NCBI RefSeq assembly: GCF_026625765.1
Contig: NZ_CP113062.1
Span: 372,001-436,000 of the forward strand
Length of the DNA: 64,000 nucleotides
Direction of reading: 5' to 3'
From: Frigoribacterium sp. SL97
Lineage (GTDB): Bacteria; Actinomycetota; Actinomycetes; Actinomycetales; Microbacteriaceae
Part shown: piece after piece, positions 1-8,545 of the stretch
Position numbering within the stretch: position 1 is the first letter of the stretch
Layout of the letters: each line of letters begins with the position of its first letter
The notes under the pieces: model-generated
The model's input: the letters and a program-made list of their open reading frames with translations, nothing else
The model's database searches: none
What the model was told of the DNA's origin: nothing
Translations under genes and position numbers: made by a program

Positions 1-664
1 CCTCCGCGCCATCGGCATGTTCATGGTGTTCGCCGCCGTCGCCATGTGCGTCGTGGCCTACCCGTTCGCGCGGTTCTTCGAGGTCGACTTCGCCGGGTCG
101 ACCCGCACCGCCGAGGTCATCCTCGGCTACATGCCCGGCCTCGTCCTGTTCAGCGTCCTGTTCATCGTGCAGCGGGTGTTCTACTCGATGCACGACCAGC
201 GCACGCCGTTCTTCCTGCAGCTCGTCCAGTCGGGCATCTTCGTCGCGGGCGTCGCGATCTCGGCCGCCGTGGTGCCCCCCGAGCGCATCGCGATGGCGAT
301 CGCCATCACCACCTCGATCGCGGGCTCGAGCCAGGCCGTGGTCGCGCTCGTCGTCGTCAAGAAGCGGCTGGGCGGCATCGACGGCCGCTGGGTGCTGCGC
401 CGCTACGTCCAGTTCTTCGTCTTCTCGCTCGTCGCCGGTGCCGTGGGCCTCGTCGTCGTGACCGTCCTGGGTGGTTTCGCCGCCGACGGGTTCGCGCAGT
501 CCGGTCGCGTGCCGGGAGTGCTGACGGTCGTCGTGGCCGGGGCCGTCATGGGGCTGGTCTACGGCGCCCTGCTCTGGTTCGCCCGCATCCCCGAGCTGCG
601 GGTGCTGACCACGCCGGTGACCGCACGTCTCGCACCCGCCGTCTCGCGCCTCCTGCGTCGCTGA
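1..664 (+). CDS. murJ: Lipid II flippase MurJ (MviN), C-terminal part, 5' end outside window
   Basis: The open frame runs in from before base 1 (codons begin at base 2) and stops with TGA at 662-664, so about 220 C-terminal residues are visible. They form several long hydrophobic helices with short charged loops, including the stretch FIVQRVFYSMHDQRTPFF, which is typical of the MurJ/MviN family. That family flips the peptidoglycan precursor lipid II across the membrane. Its place just upstream of trxB-trxA is the usual actinobacterial arrangement. No sigma-factor gene of the sigM type, often found between them in mycobacteria, is present. The 180 bases after the stop are GC-rich, with repeated GGCCGC blocks, and carry no gene. 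Confidence 0.9.
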   Translation, partial: LRAIGMFMVFAAVAMCVVAYPFARFFEVDFAGSTRTAEVILGYMPGLVLFSVLFIVQRVFYSMHDQRTPFFLQLVQSGIFVAGVAISAAVVPPERIAMAIAITTSIAGSSQAVVALVVVKKRLGGIDGRWVLRRYVQFFVFSLVAGAVGLVVVTVLGGFAADGFAQSGRVPGVLTVVVAGAVMGLVYGALLWFARIPELRVLTTPVTARLAPAVSRLLRR

Positions 665-844
665 CCCGTCACGGCGGCCGCCGCGGCCGCCGCGGCCGCC
701 ACGGCCCCGCGGCCGCTGCCAGGCCCGCGGGAATGCCCCGTCGGTAGGATGCGTTCCACCAGACGATCGAGGGATCCGACCGCACGAGCCATCGCTCGCG
801 GGTCGTCTTCCCGCTCGTGAAGTTCTCCCCCCAGGAAGGTGCCC

Positions 845-1837
845 ATGCGCCAGGTCATCATCATCGGTTCCGGCCCCGCCGGCTACACGGCCGGCATCTA
901 CGCCGCCCGGGCCGGTCTGCGCCCCCTCATCGTCGCGAGCTCGGTCGAGGCCGGCGGCGAACTCATGAAGACCACCGAGGTCGAGAACTTCCCCGGATTC
1001 CCCGACGGCATCCAGGGCCCCGAGCTCATGTTCAAGATGCAGGAGCAGGCCGAGAAGTTCGGCGCCGAGGTGCTGCTCGACGACGTGACCGCCGTCGACC
1101 TGACCGGTGACGTCAAGAAGGTCACGCTCGGCAACGGCACCGTCGAGGAGAGCCTCACGGTGATCTTCGCCACGGGCAGCGCGTACCGGAAGCTCGGCCT
1201 CGCCGACGAAGAGCGCCTGAGCGGACGCGGCGTCAGCTGGTGCGCCACCTGCGACGGCTTCTTCTTCAAGGAGAAGGCGATCGCCGTCGTCGGCGGCGGC
1301 GACTCGGCGATGGAGGAAGCGACGTTCCTGACCCGCTTCGCCTCGAAGGTCTACGTCATCCACCGCTCGAGCAGCCTGCGCGCGTCGAAGATCATGCAAG
1401 ACCGGGCTCACGCCAACGACAAGATCGAGTTCCTCTTCGACAAGCAGGTCACGGCCATCCTCGGTGGCGAGAAGGCCACCGGCGTCACCCTGACCGACAC
1501 GGTCGACGGCAGCACGACCGACCTCGACCTCGACGGCCTCTTCATCGCCATCGGCAACGACCCGCGCGTGCACCTCGTCCACGGCCAGGTCGACCTGACC
1601 TCGGACGGCACGATCGCCGTCCAGGGGCGCAGCTCGAAGACCAACCTGACCGGCGTCTTCGCCGCGGGCGACGTCATCGACGCCACCTACCGGCAGGCGG
1701 CCACCGCCGCGGCCTCGGGCACCGTCGCCGCGCTCGACGTCGAGCACTACCTGGCCTCGCTCGACCAGACCTTCCTGGCCGAGCAGACCGTCGGGTCGGC
1801 CGAGGGCGTCGAGACGTCCGAGTCCGTGGTCGCCTGA
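845..1837 (+). CDS. trxB: Thioredoxin-disulfide reductase
   Basis: A 330-residue FAD/NADPH oxidoreductase that passes electrons from NADPH to thioredoxin in the cytoplasm. The N-terminus has the FAD-binding GSGPAG motif (about residues 8-13). The redox pair CATC lies at residues 133-136, a second dinucleotide fold GGGDSAMEEA follows, and a late GVFAAGDV motif completes the family pattern. The ATG at 845 is preferred over a GTG at 839, because AGGAAGG at 833-839 overlaps that GTG and is correctly spaced for 845. trxA follows 48 bases later, so the two are probably co-transcribed and supply one redox pathway. Confidence 0.95.
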   Translation: MRQVIIIGSGPAGYTAGIYAARAGLRPLIVASSVEAGGELMKTTEVENFPGFPDGIQGPELMFKMQEQAEKFGAEVLLDDVTAVDLTGDVKKVTLGNGTVEESLTVIFATGSAYRKLGLADEERLSGRGVSWCATCDGFFFKEKAIAVVGGGDSAMEEATFLTRFASKVYVIHRSSSLRASKIMQDRAHANDKIEFLFDKQVTAILGGEKATGVTLTDTVDGSTTDLDLDGLFIAIGNDPRVHLVHGQVDLTSDGTIAVQGRSSKTNLTGVFAAGDVIDATYRQAATAAASGTVAALDVEHYLASLDQTFLAEQTVGSAEGVETSESVVA

Positions 1838-1885
1838 CCCGCGCCTCCTGAAGCCAACCCAGATCACCCTGACGAAAGGAACACC

Positions 1886-2212
1886 ATGAGCAGCGCCAAA
1901 GCAGTGACCGACGCGTCCTTCGAGGCCGACGTCCTCAACTCCGACAAGACGATCCTCGTCGACTTCTGGGCCGAGTGGTGTGGCCCGTGCCGCGCCGTCT
2001 CGCCGATCCTCGACCAGATCGCCGCCGAGCACGGCGACAAGATCGAGATCGTCAAGCTCAACGTCGACGACAACCCCCAGACCGCCATGAAGTACCAGAT
2101 CACCTCGATCCCGGCCATGAAGGTCTACCGCGGTGGCGAGGTCGTCAAGACCGTCATCGGCGCCAAGCCCAAGCCGGCCCTCGAGGCCGACCTGGCGGAG
2201 TTCATCGCGTAG
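1886..2212 (+). CDS. trxA: Thioredoxin
   Basis: A 108-residue thioredoxin, the usual length. The active site WCGPC has its cysteines at residues 32 and 35, and the cis-proline region TSIPA follows at about residue 75. A good ribosome site (GAAAGGA) precedes the ATG. It is the substrate of the reductase encoded immediately upstream and reduces cytoplasmic disulfides. A strong terminator hairpin lies directly after the stop codon, closing the trxB-trxA unit. Confidence 0.96.
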   Translation: MSSAKAVTDASFEADVLNSDKTILVDFWAEWCGPCRAVSPILDQIAAEHGDKIEIVKLNVDDNPQTAMKYQITSIPAMKVYRGGEVVKTVIGAKPKPALEADLAEFIA

Positions 2213-2226
2213 TCGACACCGGCACC

Positions 2227-2270
2227 ACGACGAGAGCCCGCCCAGCACACGCTGGGCGGGCTCTCGTCGT
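2227..2270 (+). terminator. Terminator after trxA
   Basis: A perfect inverted repeat with 20-base arms (2227-2246 and 2251-2270) and an ACAC loop. The stem is GC-rich. It starts 15 bases after the trxA stop and precedes the next gene's likely promoter. No long T-run follows, as is common in high-GC actinobacteria. Confidence 0.85.
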
Positions 2271-2329
2271 CCCCGGTCGGGACGGGCATAGTCTTGAGCG
2301 ATTCACCCTCTGACAGAACAGGGACACCG

Positions 2330-3634
2330 ATGAGCGACAAGGGCACCAACCTCGACCCGTGGTACGACTCGTACGCCGACCGTACGGCCGGCCTCAGCGC
2401 CTCCGAGGTCCGAGCCCTGTTCGCCGTCGCCTCGCGCCCCGAGGTCGTCTCGCTGGCCGGTGGCATGCCCTACGTCTCCGCCCTGCCCCGAGAGCTCGTC
2501 ACGGGGGCCATCGACCGCGTCATGGCCGACGGGGGAGCGATGGCGATGCAGTACGGCAGCGGCCAGGGCACCCCGGCCATCCGCGAGCACATCATGCAGA
2601 TCATGGCGATGGAGGGCATCCGCGGCAGCGCCGACGACGTCGTCGTCACCACGGGCTCGCAGCAGGCCCTCGACCTCGTCACCCGCCTCTTCGTGAACCC
2701 GGGCGACGTCGTGCTCGCCGAGTCGCCGAGCTACGTGGGCGCCCTGGGGGTCTTCAAGGCGTACCAGGCCGACGTCGTGCACGTCCCGATGGACGAGCAC
2801 GGGCTCGTGCCCGAGGCCCTGCGAGAGGCCATCGCGACCGTCACCGCTCGTGGGGGTCGCATCAAGTTCCTCTACACGATCCCGAACTTCCACAACCCGG
2901 CCGGTGTCACCCTCACGTGGGCCCGACGCGTCGAGATCCTCGAGATCTGCCGCTCGGCCGGCATCCTCGTCCTCGAGGACAACCCCTACGGGCTGCTCTA
3001 CTTCGACCAACCGGCCCCGCAGGCGATGCGCTCGATCGACGACGAAGGCGTCATCTACCTCGGGTCGTTCTCGAAGACGCTGGCACCCGGCTTCCGGGTG
3101 GGTTGGGCACTCGCCCCGCACGCCATCCGCGAGAAGCTCATCCTCGCCAACGAGTCCGCCACGCTCTCGCCGAACTCCTTCGGGCAGTTCGTCATCACCG
3201 AGTACCTCGACCAGGCCGACTGGCGTGGGCAGATCGAGACCTTCCGTGGCCTGTACCGCGAACGGCGTGACGCGATGATCTCCGCGCTGGGGGAGTACCT
3301 GCCGTCGCTCACGTGGAACGTCCCCGACGGCGGCTTCTTCGTCTGGGTCGGACTCCCGGCCGAACTCGACTCGAAGGCCATGCTGCCCCGGGCGGTGAAG
3401 GAACTCGTGGCCTACACCCCCGGTACGGCGTTCTTCGCCGACGGCGACGGGCGTCAGAACATCCGCCTGTCGTTCTGCTACCCGACGCCCGAGTCCATCC
3501 GCACCGGTGTCGCGCGCCTGGCGAACGTCGTCAACGGAGAACTCGACCTGCTGCGCACGTTCTCGACAGCGAGCCTGTCGAACCGCACCGCGCGCCCGCA
3601 GAGCGTCGTGGTGCCGCCGCCGAACACCATCTGA
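2330..3634 (+). CDS. PLP-dependent aminotransferase (fold type I, LysN/2-aminoadipate type)
   Basis: A 434-residue class I/II aminotransferase. Visible family features are TTGSQQALDL in the cofactor-binding half, the PNFHNPAG segment, EDNPYG, and the Schiff-base lysine in GSFSKTLAPGFRVGW. The latter two are typical of the 2-aminoadipate/MocR-like aminotransferase branch, but there is no DNA-binding domain, so it is the enzyme form. The exact amino-acid substrate cannot be read from the sequence. ATG at 2330 is chosen; a GTG at 2294 would add 12 residues and overlap a TAGTCT element that looks like a -10 box. It sits just upstream of a Ddl-like ligase in the same direction. Confidence 0.85.
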   Translation: MSDKGTNLDPWYDSYADRTAGLSASEVRALFAVASRPEVVSLAGGMPYVSALPRELVTGAIDRVMADGGAMAMQYGSGQGTPAIREHIMQIMAMEGIRGSADDVVVTTGSQQALDLVTRLFVNPGDVVLAESPSYVGALGVFKAYQADVVHVPMDEHGLVPEALREAIATVTARGGRIKFLYTIPNFHNPAGVTLTWARRVEILEICRSAGILVLEDNPYGLLYFDQPAPQAMRSIDDEGVIYLGSFSKTLAPGFRVGWALAPHAIREKLILANESATLSPNSFGQFVITEYLDQADWRGQIETFRGLYRERRDAMISALGEYLPSLTWNVPDGGFFVWVGLPAELDSKAMLPRAVKELVAYTPGTAFFADGDGRQNIRLSFCYPTPESIRTGVARLANVVNGELDLLRTFSTASLSNRTARPQSVVVPPPNTI

Positions 3635-3710
3635 ACAGCATTTTCATCGTCTCGTAGCCGTTCGGACCACGAGACGGTCCTGCGTCGTGACACGAAGAAG
3701 AGGTTCCACC

Positions 3711-4673
3711 ATGGCATCGAGCGAACTGCGTACCGTCACCGTCCTCGCCGGCGGCATCTCGCACGAACGTGACGTCTCCCTCCGATCGGGGAGGCGCGTG
3801 GTCGACAGCCTGGTCACCCACGGCATCGAGGTCGAACTCCGCGATCCGGACGCCTCGTTGCTCGGACACCTCACCGCGTCACGTCCCGACGTCGTGTGGC
3901 CGGCCCTGCACGGAGCGAGTGGTGAGGACGGCGCCCTCCGCGGACTGCTCGAGGCGCTCGACGTGCCGTTCGTCGGCAGCACGGCGGCGGCCGCGCGACT
4001 GGCCTGGGACAAGCCGACCGCGAAGGAGCTCGCACGTCGCGCCGGTGTGTCCACACCGCGCGGCATCACGCTGTCTCACGACGCCTTCCGCGAGCTCGGC
4101 GCCGTCGGTGTGTTGGAGGCGATCGCCGACGAACACCCGGTGCCCGTCGTCGTGAAGCCCGCACGGGGTGGCTCGGCCCAGGGCGTCACGGTCGTCGACG
4201 ACATCGGGGCGTTGCCCAGGGCCATGGTCGACGCGTACACGTACTGCGACGACGTCATCGTCGAACAGAAGATCACGGGCACCGAGATCGCCGTCGGGGT
4301 CATCGACACCGGTGACGGGCCCCTTGCCCTGCCTGCCGTGGAGATCGTTCCTCGCCAGGGGTTCTACGGCTTCGAGGCGCGCTACAACGCGGGGGAGACG
4401 ACGTTCTTCACGCCCGCACGGATCGACGCCGTCGCGTCGGAGTCAGCGGCGCGGGCTGCTGTGGCCGTCCACGAGGCCCTCGGGCTGCGCCACTTGTCGA
4501 GGGTGGACCTGATCGTGGATGCCGCGGGGACCCCGTGGTTCCTGGAGGTCAACGTTCTGCCCGGACTGACCGAGACATCGCTCGTCCCGATGGCCCTGGA
4601 GTCCGCCGGCTACGAACTGGGCATGTTCTACGCCGCTCTGGCTGAGAAGGCCGTCACCGACCACCTCCGCTGA
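3711..4673 (+). CDS. ddl: D-alanine--D-alanine ligase family protein (ATP-grasp)
   Basis: A 320-residue ATP-grasp ligase. The N-terminus has GGISHERDVSL, followed by PALHGASGEDG, the ATP-binding KPARGGSAQGV, and the metal/ATP motif FLEVNVLPGLTETS. These match D-Ala-D-Ala ligases, which make the dipeptide end of peptidoglycan precursors. The ATG at 3711 follows AGAAGAGG. Actinobacteria often carry a second Ddl-like gene at this place near parB. Whether this copy is the main housekeeping ligase is not known. A parS site begins 14 bases after its stop codon. Confidence 0.88.
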   Translation: MASSELRTVTVLAGGISHERDVSLRSGRRVVDSLVTHGIEVELRDPDASLLGHLTASRPDVVWPALHGASGEDGALRGLLEALDVPFVGSTAAAARLAWDKPTAKELARRAGVSTPRGITLSHDAFRELGAVGVLEAIADEHPVPVVVKPARGGSAQGVTVVDDIGALPRAMVDAYTYCDDVIVEQKITGTEIAVGVIDTGDGPLALPAVEIVPRQGFYGFEARYNAGETTFFTPARIDAVASESAARAAVAVHEALGLRHLSRVDLIVDAAGTPWFLEVNVLPGLTETSLVPMALESAGYELGMFYAALAEKAVTDHLR

Positions 4674-4687
4674 CGACACGTGGTCGA

Positions 4688-4703
4688 CGTTTCACGTGAA
4701 ACG
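4688..4703. other. parS centromere site 1
   Basis: The palindrome CGTTTCACGTGAAACG, matching 14 of 16 positions of the parS consensus TGTTTCACGTGAAACA with a perfect 14-base core. ParB encoded nearby would load here as a CTP-dependent clamp. It lies just after the ddl stop. Confidence 0.95.
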
Positions 4704-5317
4704 TCGGGCGGCCGGCGGGGTACTGCAAGCCCATGGTCGATCTTCTGGGCATACAGGTGCACTGAATGGACGCATCCAGGATCATCGACGATCTCGACGC
4801 CTACGTTGTCGTCCACCCGTGGACTTGACACAGAAATAGCCCGTGAGATCGACGTTTACGGGACCTCGACGTCTCCCTAGAAACTACGACGAATCATCTT
4901 ACGTCGAGTCTGATGAACCTCTCGATGGTCATCATGCCCGAGTTGGATCCACGCTGCCGACGAAATGCGGCCGCTGCGAGTACCGCCTGCCAGGCACACA
5001 GCCATGCATCGGGGTCTCCATGTCGGACCGTTCAGGGGTCGTGTTGCATTTTCGCCCACCCTGACCCATCTTCATGAGCCCCCTTTGCTTCGCTACGTGA
5101 CCAGAACGCGGAGCTGCCGCCGGTAACGCGTCTCATCCCCTGCACTGATCCCGTGCTGAGTCCGCGCCTGCGTCTGCACGGCATCTCCATCTACACCCGT
5201 GCCTGCACTTGCATCTGGCCATCCGTAAGAACCTCCGCCCCCGCGTCAGTCCCGTCGCCCCCCCTGGCAGTTATGCAAGCACCTACGTCTGCACCCCGGC
5301 GTACCCCTGCCATCGCA

Positions 5318-5450
5318 CTGCACCTGCCGTGCGCGTGCGCCTGAAGTTTGCGCCGACGACTGCACCGTCCGCCCTGCACCTGCCGTGCACGTGCGCCCGC
5401 AGTTTGCGCCGACGACTGCACCCTCCGCCCTGCACCTGCGCGCGTCAAAC
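5318..5450. repeat. 56-bp tandem repeat, two copies plus a partial third
   Basis: Units begin with CTGCACCTGC at 5318, 5374 and 5430, exactly 56 bases apart. The first two are nearly identical, sharing AGTTTGCGCCGACGACTGCA; the third breaks off after about ten bases. The array runs into the CTGCAC hexamer tract. Confidence 0.85.
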
Positions 5451-5452
5451 GC

Positions 5453-5482
5453 CTGCACCTGCACCTGCACCTGCACCTGCAC
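5453..5482. repeat. CTGCAC hexamer array (five perfect copies)
   Basis: Five consecutive CTGCAC units from 5453 to 5482, followed by a sixth with one change (CTGCCC). It is a microsatellite-like tract in the parS spacer and is not in a recognisable reading frame. Confidence 0.9.
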
Positions 5483-5668
5483 CTGCCCATCACCGCAAGC
5501 TTCTGCCGCCGCTAAGAAGACACCCGATCACGGCTGAAATCAGCACCGTGCCACTCCAGCAGGAACCTGCCTGCCGTTAGCGCCACCAGGAAGCTCACCA
5601 ACACCATCTGGGCGAGACCACTGTCAGATTCCCGCGTCGGGGGAGTGCTGCAGGAAGACAAGCATCAC

Positions 5669-5684
5669 TGTTTCACGTGAAACA
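5669..5684. other. parS centromere site 2 (perfect)
   Basis: A perfect 16-base parS, TGTTTCACGTGAAACA, about 120 bases beyond the parB stop codon (on the far side of the terminator). It is the best match of the four sites and probably the main ParB loading site here. Confidence 0.97.
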
Positions 5685-5730
5685 CCCCACCTCAGCGCCC
5701 TCACGTGACGTTCCCGTCCAACAAACAAGA

Positions 5731-5759
5731 ACCGCCCTACCGGCAAAGGCAGGGGCGGT
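5731..5759 (-). terminator. Terminator after parB
   Basis: Arms ACCGCCC (5731-5737) and GGGCGGT (5753-5759). On the minus strand the stem is followed by a T-rich tract (TTCTTGTTTGTT), the pattern of an intrinsic terminator for the leftward parA-parB transcript. Confidence 0.75.
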
Positions 5760-5762
5760 CGA

Positions 5763-5778
5763 TGTTTCACGTGAAACC
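5763..5778. other. parS centromere site 3
   Basis: TGTTTCACGTGAAACC, 15 of 16 matches to consensus. It lies between the parB terminator and the parB stop codon, 79 bases from site 2. Confidence 0.95.
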
Positions 5779-5806
5779 GACGCCGGCCAACGCTGTGGGC
5801 GACGCG

Positions 5807-6754
5807 TCACGACTCCTGGTCGTGTCCCAACTGGCCGAGGATGCGATTCAGGTCCTGCATCGACGCGAAATCGATGGTGATCGACCCCTTTCGAGCGCCC
5901 AAGGACACCTTGACCCGCGTCTCGAACCGGTCACCAAGGGTCTCTGCCACCTCGTCCAGATGAGCCTGATGCTTGCCGGGAGTGGCCGTGCGCGTCGACT
6001 TCGGCTTCGCGCTGCCACCTGCAGCGATGGCCTCAGCAGCTCGCACACTGAGGTCCTCGTTGACGATGCGATCCGCGAGACGAGCCATGAGGACCGGGTC
6101 ACCCGTGCTCAGGATCGCCCGCGCGTGGCCTGCGGTGAGGACGCCGGAGGCGACTCGCCGTTGGACGGCTGCCGGCAACCTCAGCAGCCGCAGGGTATTC
6201 GTGATCTGGGGGCGGCTCCGACCGATGCGGGTCGCCAGTTCATCCTGGGTGATGCCGAAGTCGGCAAGAAGTTGCTGATAAGCGGAGGCTTCTTCGAGGG
6301 GGTTGAGCTCGGCGCGATGCAGGTTCTCCAGCAGGGCATCCCGCAGCATCGCGTCGTCGGCGGTGTCTTTGACGATGGCGGGGATCGTCGCGAGCCCCAG
6401 CTCTCTGGTCGCTCGCAGGCGCCGCTCGCCCATGACCAGCTCGTACTGTGCTGCTCCCTTGCCGCCGTTCTTGATCGGGCGGACGACGATGGGCTGCAGT
6501 ACGCCCACCTCTCGGATCGAGGTCACCAACTCAGCGAGCTCTTCAGCGCGGAACTCGGCCCGAGGCTGCTGCGCGTTCGGAGTGATGTCCAGCGGATTCA
6601 GGTTGGCGAGACGAGCGCCCGGCACGGCGATGAGTTCGTCGGCCGTCTGCTGTGCCGTCGGGAAGAAGACGTCGACCGGGCGGTCCTGGCTCTCGTCGGA
6701 GACGGGGATGAGGGCGCCGATGCCGCGCCCGAGACCGGTTCGCTTGGTTGCCAT
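5807..6754 (-). CDS. parB: Chromosome-partitioning protein ParB
   Basis: A 315-residue ParB. The N-terminal box GLGRGIGALIP (residues 7-17) recruits ParA. The CTP-binding domain carries GERRLRA at 109-115, a central helix-turn-helix follows (IGRSRPQITNTLRLLRLP), and a C-terminal dimer domain ends the protein. It binds the parS sites around it and spreads, helping to segregate origins. Its start codon overlaps the parA stop by one base (TAATG), so translation is coupled. A region rich in Ser, Lys and Arg near residues 248-262 is a linker. Confidence 0.97.
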   Translation of the reverse strand: MATKRTGLGRGIGALIPVSDESQDRPVDVFFPTAQQTADELIAVPGARLANLNPLDITPNAQQPRAEFRAEELAELVTSIREVGVLQPIVVRPIKNGGKGAAQYELVMGERRLRATRELGLATIPAIVKDTADDAMLRDALLENLHRAELNPLEEASAYQQLLADFGITQDELATRIGRSRPQITNTLRLLRLPAAVQRRVASGVLTAGHARAILSTGDPVLMARLADRIVNEDLSVRAAEAIAAGGSAKPKSTRTATPGKHQAHLDEVAETLGDRFETRVKVSLGARKGSITIDFASMQDLNRILGQLGHDQES

Positions 6755-7677
6755 TACTGGGGTGCTCCTCGACGTGCTAGTTCGGCGGCCGCCTCGAGGT
6801 ACGAGATCGACCCGGGGGAGTTGGTGTCGTAGCTGATGACGGTCTGCCCGTAACCGGGGGCCTCACTGATCCTGACGGACCGGGGTATGAGAGTGTTCAG
6901 TGCCTCATCAGGGAAATGCTCGCGAACGTCGGCGACGACCTGCTGAGCAAGGTTCGTCCGGCCGTCGTACATCGTCAGCAGGATGCTCGACACCTTGAGC
7001 TTGGGGTTCAGGTGCTTCTCGATCAACTGGATGTTGCGCAGCAGCTGGCTCAACCCCTCGAGTGCGTAGTACTCGCACTGGATGGGGATGAGTACTTCAC
7101 TGGCTGCGACGAACGCGTTGATCGTGAGCAACCCGAGCGACGGAGGGCAATCGATGAAGACGTAGTCGTAACGATCGCCGGCGTTCTCGGTCTTGCTGAG
7201 GTACTCGGACAACGCCCTGCTCAGTCGTTGCTCGCGAGCGACGAGTGAGACGAGTTCGATCTCGGCGCCGGCGAGATGGATGGTCGCGGGGATGCAGAAG
7301 AGCGTGTCGAACTCCGGGCTCTTCTGGACGACGTCCGCTACCTCGCCGTCGTTCACCACGACGTCGTAGACACTCGGGGTCTCTGCCCGGTGTTCCACAC
7401 CGAGGGCCGTGGAGGCGTTGCCCTGGGGATCGAGATCGATGACCAGAACCTTGGCCCCACTCCGCGCAAGGGCGGCGGAGAGATTGACGGTGGTCGTGGT
7501 CTTGCCGACACCGCCTTTCTGGTTCGAAACGGTGATCACTCGGGTCGAGGCGGGCGACGGGAGCGGTTCGCGAGACAGGGCCTTCTTACGACGGTTCAGG
7601 TCGGCAAGCTCTCGAGCCAGGGGAGTGCTTCTGTCGTCGTCAGCCGAGGAACTCACTGAGGGTCTCCGTATCGCCAT
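6754..7677 (-). CDS. parA: Chromosome-partitioning ATPase ParA (Soj)
   Basis: A 307-residue Walker-type ATPase with the deviant Walker A motif KGGVGKT at residues 54-60, DLDPQGNAST, and FIDCPPSLG in the Walker B region. The roughly 45-residue N-terminal extension rich in Arg and Ser is common in actinobacterial ParA. It forms DNA-bound dimers and moves the ParB-parS complex. The ATG shares its first base with a parS palindrome, so ParB bound there would cover the start, suggesting autoregulation. RsmG is encoded upstream on the same strand, about 220 bases away. Confidence 0.97.
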   Translation of the reverse strand: MAIRRPSVSSSADDDRSTPLARELADLNRRKKALSREPLPSPASTRVITVSNQKGGVGKTTTTVNLSAALARSGAKVLVIDLDPQGNASTALGVEHRAETPSVYDVVVNDGEVADVVQKSPEFDTLFCIPATIHLAGAEIELVSLVAREQRLSRALSEYLSKTENAGDRYDYVFIDCPPSLGLLTINAFVAASEVLIPIQCEYYALEGLSQLLRNIQLIEKHLNPKLKVSSILLTMYDGRTNLAQQVVADVREHFPDEALNTLIPRSVRISEAPGYGQTVISYDTNSPGSISYLEAAAELARRGAPQ

Positions 7678-7692
7678 GTTTCACGTGAAACG
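7677..7692. other. parS centromere site 4, at the parA start codon
   Basis: TGTTTCACGTGAAACG, 15 of 16 matches. Its first base is the A of the parA ATG (parA reads leftwards from 7677). It therefore occupies the parA ribosome-binding region and probably lies inside the promoter or leader. Confidence 0.95.
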
Positions 7693-7707
7693 ACCTACCC
7701 GGAGGTG

Positions 7708-7740
7708 TGATCACGCCGCTGCGAGGCGGCACGGTGATCA
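7708..7740. terminator. Possible hairpin between rsmG and parA
   Basis: An imperfect inverted repeat, TGATCACGCCGC paired with GCGGCACGGTGATCA (one extra base group in the second arm). It lies in the 222-base spacer between the rsmG stop and the parA start and may end the rsmG transcript. No T-run is evident. Confidence 0.45.
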
Positions 7741-7899
7741 TCGGGGATCGGAGACCGAGTCTATCGGCAGGCCCCGACAAAGACGGGGACCCGAGGTCCG
7801 CGTGCCTGCCGAACCACTTCGGTCGACACGGAGCGCAAACCCCCGAGTAGTCGAACATGGCCTGGTCAAAGCCACATTACCGTCACTCACTTGGACCAG

Positions 7900-8535
7900 T
7901 CAGTCCAAGGTGGCGATGAACACCCGGGTCGTCTCGTCGACGAGCCCCACACCCAGTTCACGAGCCTCGACGTCGATGAGGTGATGGCGGGCGATCACCT
8001 TGCGCGCGGCGGCGATCTCGTCGTCGACCCGAGCGCCTTTCATCAACAGCAGCTGCCCCCCGGTCTTCACCAGCGGCGCCGTCAGCGGGATCAACTTGGA
8101 GAGGGCCGACACGGCCCGAGCGGTCGCCTGGTCGAGCCACCCGTCCAGCTGCACGTCCTCGGCACGGGCACGGACGACCTCGACGTTGTCGAGCCCCATG
8201 CGATCGGCTTCAGCCGTCAGCCAGTCGACGCGCCGTTCCATCGGCTCGATCAGGACGAGCGTGGCGTCCGGACGAGCAGCAGCGAGCACGAGTCCCGGGA
8301 GGCCGGCACCCGACCCGATGTCCCCGACGCGACCCGCGACCAGCAGAGGTGCCAGCAAGCCACAGTTGACGACGTGGCGGGTCCAGAGACGCGGCAGCTC
8401 GAGCGGTCCGATCAGGCCGAGTTCTTCGCCGTGCTGGGCTAGGTCGGCCACATAGCGGCGAACGACGTCGAGCCGGTCGCCGAAGATCGTCGCCGCGACG
8501 GCGGGCTCGACCTCGAGGGTCGACGTGTCGGTCAT
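7900..8535 (-). CDS. rsmG: 16S rRNA (guanine-N7)-methyltransferase RsmG (GidB)
   Basis: A 211-residue SAM-dependent methyltransferase that makes m7G in the 530 loop of 16S rRNA. It shows WTRHVVNC near residue 50, the SAM-binding glycine motif VGDIGSGAGLPGLVLA, and ARAVSALSKL, as expected for GidB. The ATG at 8535 is preferred; the open frame runs further upstream, but into the jag gene. It lies 10 bases after the jag stop, within the yidC-jag-rsmG cluster. Confidence 0.94.
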   Translation of the reverse strand: MTDTSTLEVEPAVAATIFGDRLDVVRRYVADLAQHGEELGLIGPLELPRLWTRHVVNCGLLAPLLVAGRVGDIGSGAGLPGLVLAAARPDATLVLIEPMERRVDWLTAEADRMGLDNVEVVRARAEDVQLDGWLDQATARAVSALSKLIPLTAPLVKTGGQLLLMKGARVDDEIAAARKVIARHHLIDVEARELGVGLVDETTRVFIATLD

Positions 8536-8545
8536 GTCGTCCGGC

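Larger units (their letters stand above)
4704..5668. other. Non-coding repeat-rich spacer between parS sites
   Basis: Nearly 1 kb with no convincing gene: open frames here are short, lack ribosome sites, and encode low-complexity or unfamiliar peptides. Base composition is less GC-rich than the surroundings, especially 4740-5150. From about 5140 to 5490 the DNA is dominated by CTGCAC-like words on a mainly pyrimidine strand, including a 56-bp tandem duplication and a hexamer array, listed separately. An imperfect hairpin (CACGGCTGA/TCAGCACCGTG) lies near 5526-5550. The region is bounded by parS sites 1 and 2. Confidence 0.7.

Noticed and set aside
5453..5482. Hexamer repeats as possible iterons or CRISPR
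   Set aside because: Units are only six bases and contiguous, with no spacers; not DnaA boxes. Kept as a simple repeat.
4740..5580. Several short open frames in the parS spacer
   Set aside because: No ribosome sites, repetitive or Cys/Arg-rich products, opposing frames of similar length over the same repeats. Treated as non-coding.
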